A stretch of 64,000 nucleotides of DNA from Allomyces arbusculus (taxonomy: Eukaryota; Blastocladiomycota; Blastocladiomycetes; Blastocladiales; Blastocladiaceae), in assembly GCA_027604705.1 (NCBI GenBank), contig JADHYV010000042.1, positions 62,001 through 126,000 of the forward strand, given 5' to 3'. A program made the translations under genes and the position numbers. Shown here piece by piece: positions 55,338 to 64,000 of this stretch (within the stretch, counting starts at the first letter, position 1; the number at the start of each line of letters is the position of its first letter). Below the pieces are notes generated by a model that was given only the letters and a program-made list of their open reading frames with translations, was not told the DNA's origin and did not search any database.

Positions 55338-57132
55338 TCAATCCCACCCGCCAATCCCAAGCCCCATATCGACGTCCCCATCCGCATCCTTCTTCTCCAA
55401 CAGGGCAACCACCTCCTTCTTCTGATTCTCGGGCACACGCTTGCGCCGGTCAATGATCCCGCGCACACCCGAAAGCGTCGCTTCTGGCGTAACCGCAGCC
55501 GCGGCAGCAGCAGCGGCCGGTGCGCTCGGAGTCGGCATGGAACTCGACGGCTGAGCGACAGGTGCAGGTGCAGGTACCGCAGGCGCAGAATCGGCCGCGG
55601 GCGTCTTCGCGGGCGCTGCCTTCTCCGCCGATTTCGCAAGCGCCGACTTCTGTCCCAACGCCCCTCCCTTCCCGCCGCGCTTCGCCGTCGATGACGGCTC
55701 GCCCAACGCACCGGCCTTCAGGAACGCCTTGCTGCGCGCGCCGCCCTCCACGACGGGCCCCTTGCTCTTGGCCGGCCCCTTGAACCGCTTCGCCGCTGGC
55801 GGGTCCACCGCATCGTCAGCACTCGACGTCGGCGTCGGCGACCCCCGCGCGCCCACAGCACCGCCGACCCGCGGCAGTGCGCGGCGGTGCGGCTTATCCC
55901 CGTTGTCCCGCGCGGGCCTGCGCGGCGCATCAGTCGTCCGTGCCGGCGCGTCCCGCTCGCGCGGCCGCTTCTTGTCCCCTGGTGCGGGCGCATCGACGTC
56001 CATCTTATCCTCGTCCCCGGAATCCGAACCGGATGCGGCCGACCCGGACGCAGCCGCGGCTGCCTCCTTGGCGGCGCGTCGCGCAGCACGCTCTTCCTCG
56101 CGCTTGCGTTTCATGACGAGGGCCTCGCGCTTTTTCTTGTTCTTGAGGAACCGCTCGTCGAACCGGACATTGTCGAGGATGCGCAGCGACGGGAAGAGCG
56201 CCTTGACTTTGGCCTCGTAGTCGGGTTCCGCGCAGACCGGGTTGCCGCGCAGCGTCAGTTGGTGCAGGTTTGGCAGGGAGGCGAGGTGGACAATGTCACT
56301 GTTCGATCAAGCGTTCGGTCAGCGATGGCGACGGGGTCGTGTTGGCGAAGGGATGGGCGTACGTGAACTGCGTGATCAAGTTGGACCCGAGATCAATCGT
56401 TTCGAGCGCCGGGTTCAGGCGGATGGATTCCGGGATCGCCGTGATCTTGCAGTGGCTCAGGCGCAGGTCCTTGAGCTGCGCGTTCGCCGAGAGGTCCGGA
56501 ATCACGCGAATCGGGTTGTGCGAGGCCGACAGTTTCGTGAGGTGCTTGAGCGCGCCGAGGTTCGACAAGTCCGTGAGCTTGTTGTGCGAGAGGACTGCAG
56601 GCCGCAAAAACAAAAAGGCGGGCGGGAGCGTGTGGCACGGGCGGTCAGTTCGCGGTCGATGCGCGGGTTGGGCGGTGCCGAATGAAGCGCGAATCGTCGG
56701 TTGCCGTCGATTGTGACACGCACCCAGTGTGTTTAGCTGCGTGCAGTTCGCCAAGTTATCAATCTTGGCAATCAAGTTGCCGTTCGCGACCAGCGCTTTC
56801 AGGTTCTTCAAGTGCAGCAAGTGCGTCGAGAGTCGCGTGATTTCGTTACTCGCGACGTTGATGGAAATCAGCTTGCGCAGCTTATCGAGGCCGGCAAAAG
56901 ACTCGAGCTTGTTGCAGGACAGGTCGAGGGTCGTGATGGCCTCGTTGTGCGAGAGTCCATCGAGCGCGTCGTTGGTGAGGAGGTTTTGCTTGAGCGAGAG
57001 CTTGGCCAGGCTGACACAGGCCGACAGGTCGTCGATCTCGTCAATGTCCTTGCCGACCAGCGCCAGGTCCTTGATGTCCTGCACGTGCTGCTGCACGTGG
57101 TCCGCGATGAAGACGGGCGTGAGCTTGACCAT
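55338..57132 (-). CDS. SDS22-like leucine-rich-repeat protein with basic tail
   Basis: Exons 57132-56724, 56594-56363 and 56298-55338 give 533 residues. Start MVKLTPVFIADHV. Residues about 20-230 are regular 21-23-residue SDS22-type LRRs (ITTLDLSCNKLESFAGLDKL, LVANGNLIAKIDNLANCTQL, LSHNKLTDLSNLGALKHL), closed by an LRRcap-like segment (RGNPVCAEPDYEAKVKALFP SLRILD). The C-terminal 300 residues are Ala/Lys/Arg/Pro-rich and disordered, with many KR clusters that fit nuclear or nucleolar location. This is distinct from the F-box-like/LRR family (different repeat type, introns present). The exact orthologue is not recognised; phosphatase-scaffold or RNP roles are both possible. Confidence 0.85.
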
Positions 57133-57623
57133 CGTGGTGGGTACGGCTTGGGGTTGGGGGAGGGTGCGGCGCCGGTTGCTGGGCGCGGTAGAGACGAGAT
57201 GGGGTGCTGGCAAAGCGGTCGCCCGGCTCGTTGTGGTGTTGCGGAAAGTTGGGAGCGGTCTCGTCTGGCCGTATCCGGTCAGCTTCGATGTGGATGAGTT
57301 GCTGCCAATGTGGCGAGGTTGTTCGATGGGCGATGAGTGACGTGGATTCATGTGCGACATGGTCAGGTGAATCCAAGTGACGCGTTGCCGAGCCAGCTCC
57401 GCCACGACGAAGTGTCCTTTAAGAGCTCGGGCGCTTATGCATAATCCCTGCATGGATCACCTGTGGGCGATCGTCCCCAGATTGCTCATGAGAACGCTGG
57501 TGCACCATGTCGTTGATCGCAACCACCATTCCCGCCGAAACGACCTGATCTCGGGCCATAGCCACCAGCAATCCATTGACGACGACTTCATCCAACTTGC
57601 GCGCCAATAATTGTCAAGCTGCA
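57133..57623. promoter_or_regulatory. Shared divergent upstream region
   Basis: 491 bp between the SDS22-like gene (-) and the CEP70-like gene (+). No TATA box was recognised. Short intergenic distance and divergent layout suggest a bidirectional promoter. Confidence 0.4.
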
Positions 57624-60600
57624 ATGCCCCCACCAACCAACGCCAGCATGTTCTCGCCCGGCGGTGACAGCGACATGGCCGACTCGGTTTTTTCAACGCC
57701 GCGACCGCTACGTACTTGTCGAGTTCAAAACGCACGAAATGCATGGATACCAGGCTCATCGACTTGAAACGACTTGAAATGAATTGCGTGTGATAGTGGA
57801 GAATACGGCCATTCACACGGCCGACGCCGTCAAGTACTTGCTGCACGGGCCCGCACCCGGTGGAGCCGAGCCGTCGATTGATTATGCGGCCTTGCGTCTT
57901 GCGCTCGACCGCGAGGAAGTCGAGTACCGGTCGTACGGGACCCGGTCGCCGTCGCCCAAGGTACTTGATGTTGTGGGGAATAGACGACGTTCCCATGCTA
58001 ACTGTCCCGATGAACACCAGACGCCCGACCACCTCAAGAGCCAACGCGCACCACGCCCCGCATGGGCCGTCGATGAGGAAGAGCGGCAGCGGTGGGATCA
58101 GCAAACGCGCTTTGGACAGCGACCGCACCAGCAGCAGCAGCAGCAGCAGCCGCCTTCAACCCCCGCTGCCGCACGACAACCATCGCCCCTTCGCCCGGCC
58201 GCGCTGCGCAACTTCCCCGACATTCCCGCCGATACACCGTCACGATCCCCCTCTCCACCCGCCCAATCGTTCCTGAACCGAACCGACGGCCCATTCGCGT
58301 CCTTCCGGCCGCCACCACCAGCGCAACGCGCCTCGGCCCCACCGGCCGTCGAGGACTTGTCGACAACGATCCGCCAGCGCGACATTATCGCCGCTGCCTC
58401 GGCTGCCGCAGAATGCCCTGCTACTGCACGTTCTCCACTGCCGCGCTCGCCATCACCCGGAGCTGCGCGTCCCACGAGCCTGCCGTCGACCGGCCCGCTC
58501 CCGGACCCGAACCCGCCGTATACGGAATTCCACATCCCGTCGCCCGGGACATCAAGTCCCGAGTCCGCTCTACTCGCGCACCGCCATCGCGCACCTAGCA
58601 CGCGCCCGTCCAGTACGACCTCGGTCGCGCGCAATTCCCCGATCATGCCGGAACTCCGGCGCGCCGCGAACCGTGCCGCAAGGGAGCGCGCACGGTCGAC
58701 CTCGGTGCGCGGCCATGAAGACTTGTCGTCGCACCCGTCATCAGTGTTGCCGGAAGTGCCGTACGCGGTGTCGCGGAAACGCGCGCACCGTACCGCCACC
58801 GGGCGCGGGAGGACGGTCACAGGGGGCTCGGCCGTCTCGTCCGAGGCCTCGGGTGCGCCGTCGGTCACGTCCGTCCCGAGTTCCGCCATGTCGCGGTCGG
58901 CGTCGTCCGTCACGACCCCGAGCTCCTCGTCGTACGCGACCTCGTCCCGCAGCGCAAGGTCGCGTCACCGGGCGTCCGCCGCGGCCGCACGGTCGCGCGC
59001 TTTGCGCGAACTGTCCGAGTTCATGCAATCCACGGGCTTACCGCCGCTCCCGCCAAACGTCGTCGACGCGAAGTTGCCCGAGGGCGTGCAGGTGTCGCTC
59101 GACCACGCGATCCCGCACGTCATGAACGAGTTCAATCGCCGCGGGGACCTGATTCGCGAACTCGTGCAGCGGTTGTCGAAGGAGGAAGAGGAGGAAATCG
59201 CGCGACGGCGGGTGCGCGACGCGATCAAGGCCGCGGGCGGCAGTGGGGTGGATGCGACGCAGATTGACCGGATTCTGGCGGCGCAAAAGGGCGGCGCCAA
59301 GAATCACGTCGAGGATTTGCGCATCAAGTACGAGCAAGTACGAGCGCAGGCCGAGCGCGACGCGGCCGAGGCGCAGGCGTTGCGCGACGAGCTGAATTCG
59401 GTGACGACCAAATCAACGGCGCAGCAGAGGCGTGCGGAACAGTCGTTTCAGGCGGTGGCCGCGCAGTTTCGGAAACCGGGGCATGGCGCATTGGATCAGG
59501 TCACGACTGAGGTCGTCGACGTATATGAGCGCAAGGTCGACGGGTTGCAGCAGGAAATCAAGAACTTGCGCGACCAGGTGCGCAAAATGACACGTGCGGA
59601 GGGCCATTCGCCGACGCCGCCGATGCTCGACGAGGTGCCGGCGCCGCCGGACCAGTTTTTGCGGCTCAAGCATACCCTCGAGCAGCAGATTGGCCTGCTG
59701 CAAAAGAAGATTGATGAGCAGCAGAAAGTGATTCACCGCGTCGAGGAGGAGCGCGACTTGCTCAAGCTGCAGCTCGTCAATTTCGAAAAGATCAAAACGA
59801 TTGCCGGGCCGCAGCGCGCCGAGCGCGACCAGCCGAACCCTCCGGCACCGCCGACGGGTGGGTCGACGCGCGACCGGATTCGTCGTGACAAGCTGCACTT
59901 CCAGCTCAAGCTCTACGAGATTGACGCAATGTCCGCGGAACAGTGCCGCGACGTGCTCAAGGACGTCTGTATTCGGCTGCACGTGAAGGACGTGCACACT
60001 GTCGTCGATGCTCTCGAGGAAGTGGCGAAAGTCGTGCACATGGTGCCCAAGATGCAGCAGTATATTCGACAAGTCGATGAACTCGTCTGGCGCCGCCCAC
60101 TCGTCGACCTGGCCGACAAAAACGCTAAGCGCACGCCCGGTGCTGCGAAATTAAAGTTGGCCGACCCGCAGGGGATTCACGCTGTGCGCGATACGTTCCG
60201 CGTCCTGCAGTTCTGGGCGCAGGAACTCGAGGCGCTCGACCACGCGCGCACCTACCGGACCCGTCTCTTTCAACTCCTCGGCGTCGACCCAGACCGGCTC
60301 CCCGGCGAGAATCCCGACGAGGACGCCGAGCTCATGGCCGTCGAGGAAATCAAGCGTCTGCTTGCATTCGAAAAGAACACGCACCGCCGCGAAACGCGGC
60401 AGTTGGCCGCGGCCACGGGCGAGGGCACGTCGCCGGAAGCGACCTACGCGCGCGTCGTCTCGCACTTCTGTAACCTGTTTGAAGTGAGCACACTCGCCGA
60501 CGCGTTCCCGAAACTGAACGAGCTGTTTGTGTTCACGACCGAGGTTGAGAATGGGTTGCGCCGGTTGCGCGATGTGTTGGGGGTCGCAGAGGGGGTGCCG

Positions 60601-61035
60601 GTCACGCCCGCGGCGGTGCTGAACCGCGCGGCGGACGAGTTGCTCGTGCGGGTTTCCGGTGCGTCGTTCCGTCTCGAGAATACCGAGGATGTGCGTGACA
60701 TGGACCACGTGCCGGTGACGTTCTCGATCAACGAGCCGAAACCGCGGGTGCCAACCGGGACGCCGACCGCGTTGCGCCGGTCACCAGTGGCGGCGTCGGC
60801 GTCTCCAGCAACGTCACTCATACGAGCGACGACGGCTGACTACGGTCGCGGCAATGGACCGAATGATGTGCTGCGCGACCTGGAGGAGCTGCTGGATCGT
60901 GTCAGTCACGAGGAGGCCGAGCTCATGGACGAGGAAGCGGATTTGGAGCTGCCGTCGTTTTTGCGGCGCAGCCCCAGTCCAAGGAGGCGGGGAGATGGCG
61001 ATGATGATGGGGACGGCCTGCAGATAGGTGCTTGA
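57624..61035 (+). CDS. CEP70-like centrosomal/basal-body coiled-coil protein
   Basis: Exons 57624-57711, 57797-57960 and 58021-61035 give 1088 residues. Exon 1 gives MPPPTNASMFSPGGDSDMAD, joined in frame to ENTAIHTADAVKYLL. The second intron is 60 nt with a CTAAC branch site and is in frame without a stop, so it is easily missed. Residues about 80-420 are Pro/Ser/Arg-rich and disordered with a poly-Gln tract. Residues about 470-700 form coiled coils (LEQQIGLLQKKIDEQQKVIH). The C-terminal region (MSAEQCRDVLKDVCIRLHVK, and HFCNLFEVSTLADAFPKLNE followed by LFVFTTEVENGLRRLRDVLG) resembles the conserved C-terminal domain of CEP70, which binds gamma-tubulin and supports cilium formation. Presence fits a flagellated fungus. 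Family call is from remembered motif similarity. Confidence 0.75.
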
Positions 61036-61815
61036 TGTGGGCCGGGCTTGGTTGTGATGAGAGTGGGCAATAGACCCGTGCGTCCAAAACGTTGTAGAGA
61101 TGTGTTGATCTTGTCGGAACTACTGATTGCTCATGCTCACATCGCTCATTTTGCAACTTGACGAGGCAGTGGTCTACGCCCTCGCTCATGTCTCCCCCAC
61201 GCTCAATGCGTTTGAGATCATTCCGTTGGTGCCCGCGAATAGGTACGGTAAATTCTGGATCCCAGCTCGCCACCGGAGCGACATGTCAACTGATGTGCTC
61301 ATTCTCCTCGAGATCCTGCGCGAGCAATTCATGAGCGAGACCAAGCTCGTGATTGCTGACCCGAAATACGGCCTCAACGGAGCGCTGCGCATGGATGAGC
61401 TCGTCGCGTACCTGCGCACCGAGCACCTCGCCGCGCTCGCGCGACAGCACGCATCGATCATTGCTGTCGTCGTGAGGTTAGGAGGTGCGCTCGGCCGTTC
61501 GCCCGCTCGCTGATCGCGCCCCTTGTGCTGGCCGCCGGCCATGCCCCCATTTTCATGCCGGTGATTGCGCACACGATGGCGCGCATTGTGCCGAGCAGTC
61601 GTCGCAAGGATCAGTGGGGCGGTCGTCGTGTTGACCGTACTGTTGATGGGCTGCCCGGCGCGTCTTGCAGACCTCGGGTTGCAACGTTAGAACATCACGT
61701 TTTGAGCCACATGAGATTCGATACAAGACGGATTCGCTGGTGCGCGCACGCGTGGACCTCCATGCTCTTTCAAGAAACCACTGTATTTCAAGACACGCTT
61801 CCAGCAACGCTGATG
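61036..61815 (+). other. Spacer with an unrecognised coding-like segment
   Basis: The plus-strand frame 61127-61513 contains STDVLILLEILREQFMSETK and NGALRMDELVAYLRTEHLAA. It is followed in another frame by a hydrophobic piece (APLVLAAGHAPIFMPVIAHT). Composition looks coding-derived, but no domain is recognised. Probably a fragment of a decayed gene. Confidence 0.3.
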
Positions 61816-62030
61816 CTCACCCGCAACGTCACCCCTCGAGTGACGTGATGCAAACGATTGCCGCGATCCCGGGCTCTTTTGGCCTGGCCGCGCTGTTCCA
61901 ACACGGTGCTTAAACTAAGAACGGGGACTTCTGCTCCCTTGGACTGGCCGATATTGGGGCACGGGTGCATAAACTAAGAAAGTAGAGTCTTGGGTGAACT
62001 TGGCCGCTCCGGCGCTGCCTCGATGAGTGC
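61816..62030 (-). repeat. Dispersed repeat, copy 2 (inverted relative to copy 1)
   Basis: Near-identical reverse complement of 50976-51191, about 10.6 kb away. Weaker similarity continues to about 62160. It lies just upstream of the last F-box-like/LRR gene. Confidence 0.85.
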
Positions 62031-62238
62031 GTACACCGCTTGAGTGGATGTAATGCTGCGAGATCCATCGAAAATGACCAGAGACTGACCATAACCTGAC
62101 TTGAAATGTGGTAATCAAGCGAGCTCACGGACGCGTTGATAACAACACGTTTCAAAAAACCTCACTCCAAGAACAAGTGCATGGGCACAAGGGGACACCG
62201 GCGAAGACAAGTGATGTGTTTCATCTCGTCACTGCTGA

Positions 62239-64000
62239 ATGGCTGGCCGACAAAACAGACCGATTGAATACTCCATGACCATTTTCCCCGACTTGCTGCA
62301 ACTTGACAAGTTACCTCACGCCGTACTGGAGCGTATCGCCGAGCTCCTGCACCGCCGCGACCACCGCGCCTTGGCTCACCTGGCCCTTGCTGCACCAGTC
62401 TTATACGCACCTTGCCTGCAGGTCGCGGTTCGTCGCACCGAACTGTCAGTGCAACCTTCGGGCCCTGGCTACACTGACCAGCCACTCAATGTTGCCGAAC
62501 TTCACCCGTTGATGGTTGGTGCTCTCCTTGACTCGAAAAAGGACGCTCGTCCTGGTCGTGTGCGGTGGTACTACGTTTTACCGCTCCGGACTGCCGATCG
62601 CACCCCGATGCCTCTGCTACAAGATTCCTGCCAGGACGGTGCATCAATCGATTGGCACTGGTCGCTCCTTCCTGTTGTTGCCAAGAAAATCCGGCGATGC
62701 CGTGCCTCCCCAGACCACAGCTGGGATGCGGGCACCATGGCGCCACAGTGCAGAGAATGCGTCTCTTCGAAGTTGCCTTGAAACAAGTTGATTTTCCGCC
62801 GTTGCTTGTCAACCTGCGTTTGGACGGCGTGACTGATGCCGATGGCCATCGTGGTATTGGTGTCCGTGCTGTGCTGCCGCACTTGCGCAAATTGTCCATT
62901 TCGTTTGCATCGAGCCTGGCGGTGGACGGCACGAAAGCGGTTGCTGTCGCGAACGCGCTCTTTTCGATCGCCCCGGCCTCGCTCACGCACCTTGCTCTGG
63001 CTGATCTGGGCGAACACGCATGGCAAAAGGCAGCTGAGCTCGTGCGCCGACTGCCGTCTCTTGCTGCGTTGCACTTGTACGCGGATCAAATTCCCAGCAT
63101 CAACGGGTTCGAATTAATCCTGGCCGAGTTGCCACGCACTGGGTTCGGGCATCTCCAGTTGGCTCTAGAAATCGACAAACAGGACGAGGACTTAGAGGAC
63201 GAGGACTTGGAGGAGGAAGGGGATGTTGATGATAAGGAGGAAGCGATTTCCAGACTTGTCGCTAGTCTCCCAGAGTCTGTCACGTCGTTGGCCCTCTTCT
63301 CCAACTTCCCGCTCACGCGCGTGCCGCTGGCAACCCATTCACTCACAATTGACCTGCACCGAATCGCCAGCATGGACCCATTGCCGTTTGCGCCCACGCT
63401 TGAGCGCCTCATGCTTGACCTCGGTGCAGACGACCGTCGATACGACCAGGAACTGGACTATTTGCCACCGGCGCTTGAACAATTGCCTGCTTCGCTCGTG
63501 CACTTGGGCTTGCGCAATTCGGAAATCGCGGGCCCAGCGATCGCCGCCCTTGCACGGTCGTTCCCGCCGCGGCTCGAGTCGTTCGCCGTGTCGAATGCGC
63601 GGCCAGATGTCGAGAGCATGGACCAGTTCCTGACCACCGCCTGGCCATTGACGCTGCGCGACTTCCATTTTCATTCATGCAATCCCCGATTGCCCTCGGT
63701 TCCCCCTCATGCACAACTGGTTTCGGTGAATCTTATTTGGCCGCTGTATAAAGAGGGCGGGGATGCGGTGGTTGCTTCCTGGATCAAGGCGCTCCCTCTG
63801 TCGGTGCGCACGCTGAAATTAGCGCTCAATTCCAAGGGCCGGTCCTTTTTCCGCGTCAATTTCGTGGTCACGTTCACGCGCAAGCGAGTGCCGGGATGGC
63901 GCCGCGTGGAGGAGCGGGAAGGCATAAGGGCGTTGCCTAGTGATACGTTGGCGGCGCTGCAGGAGCATTTTGCGTCGTATGATGTGTCTACCGGTTTTCC
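62239..64000 (+). pseudogene. F-box-like/LRR gene, copy G, with one frame break; runs off window
   Basis: Starts at ATG 62239 or 62275. F-box-like motif LDKLPHAVLERIAELL with LAHLALAAPVLYAPCLQVAV, then WYYVLPLRTADRTPM, WHWSLLPVV and MAPQCRE. At 62755-62757 the frame shifts: one base appears to be missing where paralogues would read CREM(R/Y), and the sequence continues in the next frame as MRLFEVALKQVDF. From there it stays open to the window edge with LRRs (LVNLRLDGVTDA, LPRTGFGHLQLALEI, LPASLVHLGLRNSEI). An acidic insert (DEDLEDEDLEEEGDVDD) lies at the same place as in copies C and D. A single break in an otherwise open 1.7-kb frame means recent inactivation or a sequencing error. The 3' end is outside the window. 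Confidence 0.75.

Noticed and set aside
1-64000. CRISPR arrays, rRNA genes, LTR elements or other virus-derived elements
   Set aside because: No regular direct-repeat/spacer arrays, rRNA-like sequence, reverse transcriptase, integrase or capsid-like reading frames were seen.

Overview
The window looks like nuclear DNA of a GC-rich zoosporic (flagellated) fungus, most likely in the Blastocladiomycota/chytrid part of the tree, for example an Allomyces-like organism. This is inferred from four things: short introns of about 60-90 nt with CTAAC-type branch sites; a division-1 chitin synthase and a GPI-anchored chitinase (fungal wall biology); a CEP70-like centrosome/basal-body protein (a flagellate lineage); and dense, mostly divergent or tandem genes. 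No species identification was possible without a database search.

Layout. 1-3.9 kb: the 3' part of a HEATR6-like HEAT-repeat gene, then a complete four-exon cytosolic acetoacetyl-CoA thiolase. 4-29 kb: a cluster of one lineage-specific family with an F-box-like N-terminus, a conserved middle module and leucine-rich repeats. It has six apparently intact genes (4316, 8596 on minus, 15192, 17389, 19290, 22936) and about ten truncated or decayed copies on both strands. A further, frameshifted member runs off the right end (62239 onward). A foldback-type element with about 330-bp inverted arms built of reiterated CAAAGTGGGA-like units (10667-12056) sits in the cluster.

29-44.8 kb is ordinary gene-rich DNA: valyl-tRNA synthetase (-), secreted GPI-anchored GH18 chitinase (-), an SR splicing factor with RRM, zinc knuckle and RS domain (-), a membrane protein with a long Gln-rich tail (+), and an AVT3/SLC36-type amino-acid transporter (+) followed by a decayed duplicate of its 3' end.

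47-61 kb: an eight-exon chitin synthase (-), an O-fucosyltransferase-like type II membrane protein (-), a MESH1/HDDC3-type HD hydrolase (+), an SDS22-like LRR protein (-) and a CEP70-like coiled-coil protein (+). Two inverted copies of a 215-bp repeat (50976-51191 and 61816-62030) bracket the last four genes.

The most distinctive signals are the birth-and-death F-box/LRR cluster, the reiterated-arm foldback element, and an unusual 5' splice site: 26 of the 28 introns modelled here have C at position +4 (GTNC). All gene models are hand-spliced from frame continuity and family similarity. No transcript or database evidence was available.
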